Position numbers and translations under genes: made by a program
The notes under the pieces: model-generated
Databases searched by the model: none
Told to the model about the DNA's origin: nothing
Seen by the model: the letters and a program-made list of their open reading frames with translations, nothing else
Assembly: GCA_964573855.1 (NCBI GenBank)
Contig: CAZNKO010000009.1
Span: 1-27,015, forward strand
Source: CAZNKO01 sp964573855
Lineage (GTDB): Bacteria; Patescibacteriota; Patescibacteriia; UBA9934; GWF2-40-263
Direction: 5' to 3'
DNA: 27,015 nt
Part shown: piece by piece, positions 13,589 to 20,493 of the stretch
How positions within the stretch are numbered: position 1 is the stretch's first letter
How the letters are laid out: each line of letters starts with the position of its first letter

Positions 13589-14278
13589 TCACCAATTTTT
13601 TACGTCTAATGCCGCCTGCGCCGCGGAGACCTGCGCCTCTTGTTTAGAAGATCCCTTGCCTGTGGCAATAAGTTCTTTATTCACGTACACGCCGACCTCA
13701 AACGTCTTCGAGTGGTCCGGACCCTCCTCCGAGAGGACTTTATACGTTGGGGTCTGTCCGAGGCGCTCTTGAGAAGCCTCCTGAAACCGGCTTTTCGGAT
13801 CGAGGTAGAGTTGGTGTTCCAAAACGCGCGGGAGCTCCGAAAGGACATGCTTCAAAATAAAGTCTTTCGCCACATCCCAACCGCGGTCGAGATAAATCGC
13901 ACCGATAATCGCCTCGAACGCATTTGCGAGAATGTACCGGCGGGCTTTGGATTGCACGTCCTTGGATTCGCCGCGCGACATGTGGAGGTACGGCTCCGGG
14001 TCGAGCTTCTCGCAGATCGAGGCAAGCATGTCCGCATTCACGAGCGCCGCGCGCCAGTTCGTGAGCTCCCCTTCCGGATTCTGATAGTGCTCGTAGAGAT
14101 GCTCCGTCACGACGAGCTCGAGAACCGCATCGCCCAAAAATTCCAGCCGTTCGTTGTGGCCAAGCGGAAAATCCGGGTGTTCATTAAGATACGAGCGGTG
14201 AACAAGCGCTTGGCGTAGCGTGTCCTTATTCTGAAACGTCACGCCAAGGGCCTGTTCGAAATTTTCGATATCAGGCAT
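13589..14278 (-). CDS. rnc: Ribonuclease III
   Basis: Double-strand-specific endoribonuclease that processes rRNA precursors and structured mRNAs. The 229-residue protein has the catalytic signature HNERLEFLGDAVLEL (about residues 41-55), the second acidic cluster ANAFEAIIGAIYLDRGW, and a C-terminal double-stranded RNA-binding domain beginning DPKSRFQEASQERLGQTPTY and ending GKGSSKQEAQVSAAQAAL. Length is normal. It follows nusB on the same strand, with a heptamer-rich spacer of 59 bases between them. In a genome with so many transcribed palindromes, RNase III substrates would be plentiful (inference). Confidence 0.95.
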   Translation of the reverse strand: MPDIENFEQALGVTFQNKDTLRQALVHRSYLNEHPDFPLGHNERLEFLGDAVLELVVTEHLYEHYQNPEGELTNWRAALVNADMLASICEKLDPEPYLHMSRGESKDVQSKARRYILANAFEAIIGAIYLDRGWDVAKDFILKHVLSELPRVLEHQLYLDPKSRFQEASQERLGQTPTYKVLSEEGPDHSKTFEVGVYVNKELIATGKGSSKQEAQVSAAQAALDVKNW

Positions 14279-14290
14279 AGGGATTGAAAT

Positions 14291-14355
14291 GTAGATGGTA
14301 GAAGGTAGAAGGGAAGAATTAGGATCTTTTCTACTTTCTACTCTCTACTTTCTAC
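14291..14355. repeat. Inverted pair of heptamer arrays between nusB and rnc
   Basis: GTAGATG, GTAGAAG, GTAGAAG (14291-14311) face TTTCTAC, TTTCTAC, TCTCTAC, TTTCTAC (14328-14355). The two arrays are near reverse complements, so the spacer RNA can fold into a hairpin. The nusB stop codon (TAG, 14340-14338) and its last residues come from the second array. Confidence 0.88.
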
Positions 14356-14829
14356 ATTTTCATTTTTCTCGTCCTTCTTTGGAAGTTCCTTGTCCACCTC
14401 CTTCACCTCGCCCTTCGCAAGCATGTCCTTGTACACCGCACCCAAAACCCCGTTCACGAAGCGACCCGAGGCTTCGCCGCCGAATCCTTTCGCGAGTTCG
14501 ATTGCCTCGTTGATCGCGACCTTCGAGGGAATCGCGTCCGAGAACCGGAGTTCGTACACCCCGAGACGCAAGACGTTCCGATCAACAACCGTGATCGTCT
14601 CGAGCGGCCAGTCCGGAGCAAAATGTACGATGATCTCGTCAATCTCTTTGTGCCGCTTCAGGACTCCTTCGACGAGCGCCGCGGCAAATCCGCCGTCGTC
14701 GAAATCCGGGGCGAACTCCCGCTTGTCGAATGCGAGCATGTCAGGAGCTGCTTCATTCTTCTGACCGCAAAAATCCCACTGGTACAGCGTTTGAAGAGCG
14801 ATCGTGCGAGCGAGATGCCGGTTGGACAT
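14338..14829 (-). CDS. nusB: Transcription antitermination factor NusB
   Basis: NusB binds boxA RNA with NusE (S10) in rRNA antitermination. The 163-residue protein starts MSNRHLARTIALQTLYQWDF, the canonical family N-terminus, so the upstream GTG/ATG options are rejected. The C-terminal half has DRNVLRLGVYELRFSDAIPSKVAINEAIELAKGFGGEASGRFVNGVLGAV, the diagnostic NusB core. After the core there is a charged tail, and the last six residues (NVESRE) are encoded by a heptamer array. It is between rpmF and rnc in the same direction. Confidence 0.94.
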   Translation of the reverse strand: MSNRHLARTIALQTLYQWDFCGQKNEAAPDMLAFDKREFAPDFDDGGFAAALVEGVLKRHKEIDEIIVHFAPDWPLETITVVDRNVLRLGVYELRFSDAIPSKVAINEAIELAKGFGGEASGRFVNGVLGAVYKDMLAKGEVKEVDKELPKKDEKNENVESRE

Positions 14830-14889
14830 ACGAAAGGGCGACAAGGGCTACGAGGGCGTCAAGGAGCTTGAAGGCACCGTTATCCTAAC

Positions 14890-14920
14890 ATAAAACGCAC
14901 CGGGATTGAAACCGATGCGC
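14890..14920 (-). terminator. rpmF terminator
   Basis: Minus strand GCATCGG, an eight-base loop, CCGGTGC (one G-T pair), then GTTTTATGTT. It separates rpmF from nusB. Confidence 0.65.
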
Positions 14921-14948
14921 CTTGTCACTTGTCCCTTGTCACTTGTCT
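14921..14948. repeat. Heptamer array CTTGTCN x4 at rpmF stop
   Basis: Units CTTGTCA, CTTGTCC, CTTGTCA, CTTGTCT. It abuts the rpmF stop codon (14950-14948). The reverse complement matches the truB array at 834-861 with one difference over 27 bases. Confidence 0.92.
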
Positions 14949-15217
14949 CATGCGTGCTCGTGACCCTCATGATCATGTGCGGCGGCTTTTGGTGCGACAG
15001 ACGTCTTGGTTTGCGTTTTCTTGAGAAGCCGGCTGACATCACGGGTCGTGTTCACCGCCTCGCGGCCGCGGTAGAAGCCGCACGCTTTGCAGGCGCGGTG
15101 CGGAAGGACAGGCTTGCCGCATTTCTGGCACGCGGAGAGCGACATCTCTCCCAAAGCAAAATGCGCCGCGCGGCGGCGTTTGTGCGAACTGGTACGTCGA
15201 TGCCCAGGAAGAGCCAT
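14948..15217 (-). CDS. rpmF: 50S ribosomal protein L32
   Basis: An 89-residue protein starting MALPGHRRTSSHKRRRAAHFAL, the basic N-terminal L32 tail that threads into the 50S subunit. It is followed by a zinc ribbon, CQKCG...HRACKACGFYRGREAV (CxxC plus CxxC), so this is the zinc-binding C+ form. After the ribbon it is longer than usual by about 25 residues and ends in a His/Asp/Glu-rich tail (AHDHEGHEHA). The promoter 51 bases upstream gives a leader made almost entirely of 7-base repeats. Confidence 0.92.
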   Translation of the reverse strand: MALPGHRRTSSHKRRRAAHFALGEMSLSACQKCGKPVLPHRACKACGFYRGREAVNTTRDVSRLLKKTQTKTSVAPKAAAHDHEGHEHA

Positions 15218-15221
15218 AAGA

Positions 15222-15270
15222 TTGGATGTGGGATGTTGGTAATTGGAGATGGGATCGGAAGTGGGAGAAG
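15222..15270. repeat. Heptamer array (7 units) in the rpmF leader
   Basis: On the + strand: TTGGATG, TGGGATG, TTGGTAA, TTGGAGA, TGGGATC, GGAAGTG, GGAGAAG. The units resemble the reverse complement of the truB TCCAACY array. On the transcript this is an unstructured pyrimidine-rich leader. Confidence 0.85.
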
Positions 15271-15297
15271 TGTATCAAGGATAAAAAAGAGGGTCAA
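15269..15297 (-). promoter_or_regulatory. rpmF promoter
   Basis: Minus strand TTGACC (15297-15292), a 17-base spacer ending TGA, and TACACT (15274-15269), an extended -10. The heptamer array begins at the -10. Confidence 0.72.
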
Positions 15298-15360
15298 GGG
15301 GTTGTCGGGTATGTGACAGCCAAATGGGCCATATGGAACTTTCTATGGAAAAGCTAATTT

Positions 15361-15392
15361 TATAAAAAACAGAAACTCCCGAAGGAGTCCCT
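15361..15392 (-). terminator. Terminator downstream of the gyrA-side transcript
   Basis: Minus strand ACTCC-TTCG-GGAGT followed by TTCTGTTTTTTATA. The stem is short, with a stable UUCG loop and a long U-rich tail. Bases 15298-15360 between this and the rpmF promoter hold nothing recognisable. Confidence 0.65.
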
Positions 15393-15472
15393 AGAGCTTG
15401 ATGATCTGTCCCGGGAAGGCCAAGATGCTGTGGTCTGGCCATGTCGGTTCTTAGAGCCCGGTAGCTCTTCGA

Positions 15473-15799
15473 TCATCCTTCCGTTTCGGCGATCGCTCTC
15501 TCGACGTCGTGAACCGCTTTGCGATATTCTCGCGGTTTGCCATCGATCGGCACTTTCGCGAGTTGTTCGCGAAGCGGCCCCGCGGTCTGTCGGGGAAGAG
15601 CGTCAATTCGCAGCCTGAGGTCTTCGATTTCCCGAGCGCGTTTGACAGGCTCTTCGCGAGCCTGACGTTCGGAAACTTCACGACGCTCTGCTTCTTCACG
15701 CTCGGTCTGCTTCTTGCGACTGAACGCCTCGACCGCCTCGTTAAAAGCACCCTCAGTTGGGGAGAGATTGAAACTACACGAAAAGACCCTGCCTGTCAA
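15473..15799 (-). CDS. Doubtful small charged protein, or ~400-nt RNA
   Basis: An open frame of 108 codons downstream of gyrA. The product is rich in Glu, Arg and Ala with a coiled-coil look (REIEDLRLRIDALPRQT), plausible as a protein but matching no family I know. The only initiation codon at the 5' end is TTG at 15799. That same TTGACA is a good promoter -35 with a -10 at 15776-15771. If that promoter is used, the transcript has no ATG, GTG or TTG near its start in this frame. It either starts at TTG from a gyrA read-through message, or the segment is a non-coding RNA ending at the terminator near 15361. Bases 15393-15472 contain small hairpins only. Confidence 0.35.
   Translation of the reverse strand: MTGRVFSCSFNLSPTEGAFNEAVEAFSRKKQTEREEAERREVSERQAREEPVKRAREIEDLRLRIDALPRQTAGPLREQLAKVPIDGKPREYRKAVHDVERAIAETEG
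15771..15799 (-). promoter_or_regulatory. Consensus -35 promoter downstream of gyrA
   Basis: Minus strand TTGACA (15799-15794), a 17-base spacer ending TG, and TAGTTT (15776-15771). The -35 is perfect and the -10 moderate. It would drive a transcript of about 400 nt ending near 15361. Confidence 0.5.
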
Positions 15800-15836
15800 C
15801 AGAGGCGGGATCTTTCAAATCTTGATTTTTCAATCT

Positions 15837-18338
15837 TTAAACGATCGTCGCGCTTGCGACCGAGTCGCCTTCCTTTTTGAACCGCATGATGCGGACGCCT
15901 TGGGTCGCGCGGCCGAGGACCGACACGGAGGAGATCGCCGTGCGAATGACTTGACCGGCAGAGGAAATCACAAGGAGATCGCGCTCATCTTGCGCGTTCA
16001 CAATAGTCGCAATGACAATCTTTCCTGTCTTTTTGGTAATGTTCGCGGTCTTGATGCCGGATCCGCCGCGGCCCTGCACTTTATATTCGGTCACATCCGT
16101 CCGCTTGCCGTAGCCATTGTCCATCACAACCAAAAGCTGCATCACGCCTTCCTTCTTTGCGACACTGCTTGCGATCACATCCATCCCGACGACCACGTCG
16201 GAGCCTTTGAGCCGGATGCCGCGCACGCCGGCGGCGGTGCGGCCCATGGCGCGGACGTTCGTCTCGGAGAACCGAATCGATTGGCCCGCGGCCGTGACGA
16301 GCATAATGTCGTCTTTGCCCATGGTCGGCTTTACCCACTCGAGCGTATCCGCGTCTTTGAGTTTGATCGCGATGAGTCCGGACCGGCGCACATTTTCAAA
16401 TTCGGAAATTTCAGTTTTCTTGATCGTTCCTTTGCTTGTGAGCATCACCAAATACTTGGAATCGCTCAACTCGTCCATGGACATCGTCGCAGACACCTTC
16501 TCCCCCGGCGCAAGCTGAAGGAAATTCACAAGCGCTTGGCCCTTTGCCGTGCGCGAGGCCTCGGGCACGTCATAAGCCTTGAGCTGGAAGACGCGGCCAC
16601 GCGTTGTGAAAAAGAGAAGATCCTTGTGGGTCGTTGTCGAGAACACCTGCTCCACCACATCCTCTTCTTTGGTCGTGAGTCCTGCGACCCCTTTACCGCC
16701 GCGACCTTGCTTCCGGAAGGTGTCCGGCGGCACGCGCTTGATGTATCCCTCCCGGGTAATCATGACCACGGTCGGCGTGTCCGGAATCACATCCTCCATC
16801 GAAAACTCTTTGACGCCATGCGGCACGATTTGCGTGCGCCGCTCGTCGCCATACGTGTCGCGCAGTCCCTTCACTTCGTCCGCGACGACCCCAAGCACGC
16901 GTTTGTCAGACTTCAAAATCGCCTCGAGTTCCTTGATGAGCTTCATCTTTTCCTCATACTCCTGCTCCACCTTGAGGCGCTCAAGGTTCGCAAGCTGTGA
17001 GAGGCGCATCTCGAGAATTGCCGCGGCCTGAATCTCGGAGAGCTTAAACTGCTTCATGAGATTGACTCGCGCTTCATCCTTATCTTTGGATTTTTTGATG
17101 GTCGCGATCACCTTATCGATCTGGAGCATCGCGATCTTCAATCCTTCCAAAATATGGGCGCGATCGCGTGCCCGATCAAGGTCAAACTGGGTGCGGCGGC
17201 GTACGACTTCTTTGCGGTGCTTCACGTACTCCTCAAGAATGGACTTCAAATTGAGGAGACGCGGCTGGAGCCCTTCCGCCAACGCCAGCATGTTGTAGTG
17301 GAATGTCTCCTGAAGCTGGGTCGCCTGGTACAAGCGGTTCAACACCTTCTTCGGGTACGCGTCTTTCTTGAGTTCCACGACAATACGCACGCCGTCTTTG
17401 GTGGACTCGTCGCGCAGATCGCGGATCCCCTCGATCTTTTTGTCATGCACTCCGGCGGCGATTTTTTCGAGAAGTGTCGCCTTGTTCACCTGATACGGAA
17501 TTTCGTTCACAATGATCGTGAACCCACCTTTTTTATCCTCCACAATTTCAGTTTTGGCGCGCACCACGATTCCGCCCTTGCCCGTCGCGTACGCCTGCTC
17601 AATGTCTTTCGTGTTGTACACGATCGCTCCGGTCGGGAAATCTGGCCCCTTCACGAATTTGAGCAGATCCTCCACGGTCGCGTCCGGGTGCGATAGGAGA
17701 GAGAGCGTCGCGTCGCACACCTCACGCAGGTTGTGCGGTGGAATGTTCGAGGCCATGCCAACCGCGATCCCGACCGTACCGTTCAAAAGGAGGTTCGGGA
17801 GCCTGGCCGGCATGACGCGCGGTTCCTTGTGCGTCCCGTCAAAGTTTGGAGAAAAATCCACGGTATTTTTTTCGATATCCGTCAAAAGCTCCTCGGAAAT
17901 CCCGGAAAGCTTCGCCTCCGTGTAGCGGTATGCGGCCGCGGAGTCGCCGTCGAGCGACCCGAAGTTTCCCTGGCCCCGAATCAAGGTGTAGCGAAGAGAA
18001 AAATCCTGCGCCATGCGCACGAGCGAATCGTAGACAGCCATGTCCCCGTGCGGATGGTATTTGCCGAGCACGTCCCCGACCACGGTTGCGCACTTTTTAA
18101 ACTTCGCATTCGCCCGAAGTCCGGTCTGCCACATGGAATACAAAATGCGCCGGTGCACGGGCTTCAATCCATCGCGCACGTCCGGCAACGCCCGGCCGAC
18201 GATCACCGACATCGCATAATCCAAATACGACGTCTGCATCTCGTCGGTAATATTGCGGGGCTCTACCCGCCCGATCGTGAGATCCATCTCCGGCTCTGCC
18301 GGCTCAATCGGTTTGGATTGTTTCGGCTGTTTGCTCAT
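15837..18338 (-). CDS. gyrA: DNA gyrase subunit A
   Basis: The breakage-reunion subunit of gyrase, which introduces negative supercoils with GyrB. At 833 residues it is full length. The catalytic tyrosine is Y139 in DSAAAYRYTEAKLS. The winged-helix region has LKPVHRRILYSMW and HPHGDMAVYDSLVRMAQDFSLR. The GyrA-box QGRGGKG (about residue 565) marks it as gyrase and not topoisomerase IV, and C-terminal beta-pinwheel repeats follow. At the position of E. coli Ser83 in the quinolone-binding region it has Met (M100), while the Asp87 equivalent is kept (D104). The start overlaps the preceding small membrane-protein gene by 35 bases, so the two are co-transcribed. Confidence 0.96.
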   Translation of the reverse strand: MSKQPKQSKPIEPAEPEMDLTIGRVEPRNITDEMQTSYLDYAMSVIVGRALPDVRDGLKPVHRRILYSMWQTGLRANAKFKKCATVVGDVLGKYHPHGDMAVYDSLVRMAQDFSLRYTLIRGQGNFGSLDGDSAAAYRYTEAKLSGISEELLTDIEKNTVDFSPNFDGTHKEPRVMPARLPNLLLNGTVGIAVGMASNIPPHNLREVCDATLSLLSHPDATVEDLLKFVKGPDFPTGAIVYNTKDIEQAYATGKGGIVVRAKTEIVEDKKGGFTIIVNEIPYQVNKATLLEKIAAGVHDKKIEGIRDLRDESTKDGVRIVVELKKDAYPKKVLNRLYQATQLQETFHYNMLALAEGLQPRLLNLKSILEEYVKHRKEVVRRRTQFDLDRARDRAHILEGLKIAMLQIDKVIATIKKSKDKDEARVNLMKQFKLSEIQAAAILEMRLSQLANLERLKVEQEYEEKMKLIKELEAILKSDKRVLGVVADEVKGLRDTYGDERRTQIVPHGVKEFSMEDVIPDTPTVVMITREGYIKRVPPDTFRKQGRGGKGVAGLTTKEEDVVEQVFSTTTHKDLLFFTTRGRVFQLKAYDVPEASRTAKGQALVNFLQLAPGEKVSATMSMDELSDSKYLVMLTSKGTIKKTEISEFENVRRSGLIAIKLKDADTLEWVKPTMGKDDIMLVTAAGQSIRFSETNVRAMGRTAAGVRGIRLKGSDVVVGMDVIASSVAKKEGVMQLLVVMDNGYGKRTDVTEYKVQGRGGSGIKTANITKKTGKIVIATIVNAQDERDLLVISSAGQVIRTAISSVSVLGRATQGVRIMRFKKEGDSVASATIV

Positions 18339-18672
18339 ACAATTTTTCTTTCATGATGCCTGACACGGTCTCGAGCGCCTGTTGTCCTTGCACGAAACCC
18401 TGAAACCCCTCTCGGAACGCCTGCCTCACTTGGCTACCCATGTCGAGCAGGACCGCCGGGGATCCGGATTGTTCAAGCGCGGCGCCCGTCTGTTCGCGAG
18501 CCCCCTGCCACTCCTCTTTCACGGCAGACACGGTGCCCTTGATTTCACGCCCAACCGTCCACATCCACCCGAGAACGACGATCAAGACTCCAACTCCAAT
18601 CGATAACCCATACGCCATCCGCTGGCGGGAAGATAAAGGATGATGGCGAAGTTTAATGGGGGAGTGCGTCAT
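18304..18672 (-). CDS. Small single-pass membrane protein, unknown
   Basis: A 122-residue protein. The N-terminal 20 residues are basic (KLRHHPLSSRQRM), then one membrane segment (AYGLSIGVGVLIVVLGWMWTV, about 20-40), then an amphipathic, coiled-coil-like tail rich in Gln and Glu. An N-in orientation with an outside tail is likely. I recognise no family. It overlaps the gyrA start by 35 bases and follows the metallo-beta-lactamase-fold gene after 34 bases, so the three form one transcription unit. The spacer before it is almost entirely a heptamer array, with no Shine-Dalgarno. Confidence 0.65.
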   Translation of the reverse strand: MTHSPIKLRHHPLSSRQRMAYGLSIGVGVLIVVLGWMWTVGREIKGTVSAVKEEWQGAREQTGAALEQSGSPAVLLDMGSQVRQAFREGFQGFVQGQQALETVSGIMKEKLYEQTAETIQTD

Positions 18673-18682
18673 AAGTATCTTC

Positions 18683-18710
18683 TTTCTACCTTCTACTTTC
18701 TACCCTCTAC
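18683..18710. repeat. Heptamer array TTTCTAC x4 at the MBL-gene stop
   Basis: Units TTTCTAC, CTTCTAC, TTTCTAC, CCTCTAC. It is the same family as 14328-14355. The stop codon of the upstream minus-strand gene (18709-18707, TAG) lies in the last unit. Confidence 0.88.
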
Positions 18711-19339
18711 CTTTCCAACGTCACCAGCAACATATCCTCTTCCGGCAGATCCTTCCGGCTTACTTTAAACTTATTCATCTTTTCCCGCCGACCGCCGAAT
18801 ACTTTATAAAAATCCTCCACGGTTCCGAGCTTCTCTTTCAGGTTCGGGATCGCGTACGTCATCGGAATGACCACCCTGGGCTCCAGACGCTCGATCACCT
18901 CCGCCGCGATTTTTCCTCCCATCACCCGCCCATTGCCAACCGGCACCATGAGAATATCAATATCTTGAAGCTGTTCCAGTTCCGCATCCGTGAGCATGCG
19001 ATCGAGCGCGCCAAGATGGGCCAGGTGCATGTCCTCGGACTCCAGGCGATACATCACGTGGTTTGGATCGTCCTTGGTCGGCGCGGAGATCCCAAACACA
19101 AAAACATCCTTCGTCTCATATTCCCCAGGGGTGTTGATCACAAACGGGCTCCCCGAGACCGCCGCGATATTGTTTGCGTCCGGCGCATCGTGGGAAATGA
19201 GAATCGTTTGAGCTTCGAGGGTCCGCGGAAACCGGAGGCCGGTTTCGTTGTCGTAGGGGTCTAGGACGAGGGTCGCTTCGCCCTGGGGCGTCTTTGTGGT
19301 GATCTCAAAACAGGACAATCCGTGCCAGGAAATTTGCAT
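18707..19339 (-). CDS. Metallo-beta-lactamase-fold protein with degenerate metal motif
   Basis: A 210-residue protein of the short MBL-fold group (COG2220/UPF0173-like). Recognisable parts are MQISWHGLSCFEI at the start, GEATLVLDPYDNETGLRFP, the HxHxDH position in ILISHDAPDANN, the later HLAHLGALD element, DIDILMVPVGNG, and a C-terminal VVIPMTYAIPN where homologs often have a metal-binding His (IPMHY). The HxHxDH motif reads SHDAPDANN, keeping the first His and the Asp and losing two His, and PMHY has become PMTY. Three metal ligands therefore appear missing, and the protein may be a non-catalytic member or bind metal differently. It is the first gene of the operon with the small membrane protein and gyrA. 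Confidence 0.8.
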   Translation of the reverse strand: MQISWHGLSCFEITTKTPQGEATLVLDPYDNETGLRFPRTLEAQTILISHDAPDANNIAAVSGSPFVINTPGEYETKDVFVFGISAPTKDDPNHVMYRLESEDMHLAHLGALDRMLTDAELEQLQDIDILMVPVGNGRVMGGKIAAEVIERLEPRVVIPMTYAIPNLKEKLGTVEDFYKVFGGRREKMNKFKVSRKDLPEEDMLLVTLER

Positions 19340-19346
19340 AAATAAC

Positions 19347-19381
19347 AGAGGTCAGAAGTCGGTGGTCAGAGGTCGGTAGGT
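19347..19381. repeat. Heptamer array AGAGGTC x5 in the MBL-gene leader
   Basis: Units AGAGGTC, AGAAGTC, GGTGGTC, AGAGGTC, GGTAGGT, lying 7 bases upstream of the minus-strand ATG. The spacer 19340-19757 (418 bases) contains this array, two related palindromes, a small hairpin and a further repeat. No gene in it is convincing. Confidence 0.85.
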
Positions 19382-19569
19382 GCCCGAAGCTAAACAAAAT
19401 GCCAAAAAATATTACCATGGCTTGAGGGGAAAAACAAGCCTTAAAATATCTTCGGAAACCTCTGAAAATCCCCTGCCAACACTCCGCCATTCATGACTTT
19501 GCCTGACCCGTCTGAATATTTCAGATAAGTTCCCCTGGGACAAATGGGACAAAATTGGGCACAAACCAC

Positions 19570-19607
19570 TAATCCATTTAAGTGCCGATCGGACCATTAA
19601 TGGATCA
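19570..19607. repeat. 38-bp imperfect palindrome, copy A
   Basis: The left half TAATCCATTTAAGTGCCGA faces TCGGACCATTAATGGATCA. It is centred on CGATCG, the same centre as copy B at 19671, and shares most of the right half with it. A small hairpin CCTGCC/GGCAGG lies between the copies. Confidence 0.75.
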
Positions 19608-19670
19608 ATGGCCAGAAAGCGAATCCTGCCATAGATAAGGCAGGTCAAGATAAAACCAATGGTAAACAAC

Positions 19671-19708
19671 TAATCCACAGATGGTCCGATCGGACCATCT
19701 GTGGATTA
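19671..19708. repeat. 38-bp perfect palindrome, copy B
   Basis: The left half TAATCCACAGATGGTCCGA is followed directly by its exact reverse complement, with no loop. It has no T-tract, so it is not a terminator. The perfect two-fold symmetry suits a dimeric DNA-binding protein, or recent correction of one arm by the other. Confidence 0.95.
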
Positions 19709-19715
19709 TGCGTAG

Positions 19716-19754
19716 ATTGTTTCGTCGTCGCCTTCGGCTTCTCCTCGCAATGAC
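19716..19754. repeat. Interspersed repeat-like segment (TTCGTCG...CTCGCAATGAC)
   Basis: ATTG...CAAT flanks enclose TTTCGTCGTCGCC-TTC-GGCTTCTCCTCG, an imperfect hairpin. From memory, segments of the form TTCGTCGC...CTCCTCGCAATGAC recur as interspersed repeats in many bacterial genomes. This is not verified here. Confidence 0.5.
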
Positions 19755-19757
19755 AAA

Positions 19758-20438
19758 TTAAATCTCTTCGCCAAACGTGCCCTTCCAATACTCAATTTCT
19801 TTCTCAATATCAACAAGCTCCGGGTCGGGTTCCGTGACCGAGAGTCCTTCTCGAAGCCGTACCACCCGAGCCACAATTTCCTCTTTCCATTTCGGGTCTT
19901 TATCCTTCAAGGCCTCAAGTTCATCGATCTTTTTGACGATCTTTTCCAACTGCACCTGCCATTTTTTCAAAAGTTTTTGATATTCCGGCGTCGAGGCATC
20001 CGCTGCTTTCTCGAGTTCTTCTTTGACATGATCATCCGCATCCAGAATGCCATCCTCTATTTGATGACGCTCTTCTGGAGTGAATTCTGTCTCAAATAAA
20101 TGACTCTTCACAAGCTCCTCAAGCGGCACGCCCGCGTCCAGATGCTTCTTGAGTTTTGTGCGAACATTCTCATCCACGTGCTCCAAGACGATCTGGAGCC
20201 GCCGCTTCTCTTCCTGTCCGCCGGTCAGCTCTCGGAACGCTTTCCGATGCGGATACTCGGCCATCCCGGTTTTCACGAGTGAGGCCAAAACCTCTTCTTC
20301 CGTCGCATCCGAATTTTTCTGAAGGGCCTCAAGCATCCCCTCCGCTTCCTTCTTTATCTCCTTCGGCACGGTCGGAACCAAGCGCGAAATCGCGATTTTA
20401 TACTCATCCAAAAGTGCTTGAAATGGGTGTCTGCTCAT
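19758..20438 (-). CDS. Charged coiled-coil protein of unknown function
   Basis: A 226-residue, Glu/Lys-rich, largely helical protein with no signal peptide, membrane segment or cysteines. N-terminal MSRHPFQALLDEYKIAISRL is followed by a helical region (KEIKKEAEGMLEALQKNSDATEEEVLASLVKTG). The C-terminal half is a probable coiled coil (LLKKWQVQLEKIVKKIDELEALKDKDPKWKEEIVARVVRLREGL). I do not recognise the family. It is likely to be cytoplasmic and multimeric. The start at 20438 is preferred to 20456 because the -10 at 20453-20448 overlaps the upstream codons, so the message would be leaderless. It is divergent from the S1 gene. Confidence 0.72.
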   Translation of the reverse strand: MSRHPFQALLDEYKIAISRLVPTVPKEIKKEAEGMLEALQKNSDATEEEVLASLVKTGMAEYPHRKAFRELTGGQEEKRRLQIVLEHVDENVRTKLKKHLDAGVPLEELVKSHLFETEFTPEERHQIEDGILDADDHVKEELEKAADASTPEYQKLLKKWQVQLEKIVKKIDELEALKDKDPKWKEEIVARVVRLREGLSVTEPDPELVDIEKEIEYWKGTFGEEI

Positions 20439-20442
20439 ATGC

Positions 20443-20471
20443 TGGACAGTATACATGATCTACGCTACACT
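20443..20471 (+). promoter_or_regulatory. Overlapping divergent promoters (S1 gene and coiled-coil gene)
   Basis: On + TGGACA (20443-20448), 17 bases, TACACT (20466-20471) points to the S1 gene. On - the -10 TATACT occupies 20453-20448 and points to the coiled-coil gene, whose start codon is 10 bases further. The two share a base at 20448, so RNA polymerase could not hold both at once. Mutual exclusion between the genes is possible. Confidence 0.62.
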
Positions 20472-20493
20472 CCATTCACTTCCTAATATTTAG

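Noticed and set aside
19412..19669. 85-codon minus-strand frame in the 19340-19757 spacer
   Set aside because: It runs through palindrome copy A and a small hairpin, has no promoter or recognisable composition, and would encode parts of the repeats.
19671..19708. Replication origin with DnaA boxes (TAATCCACA-like)
   Set aside because: Only two near-matches occur, both from the same palindrome. There is no cluster, no AT-rich unwinding region, and no dnaA or dnaN nearby.
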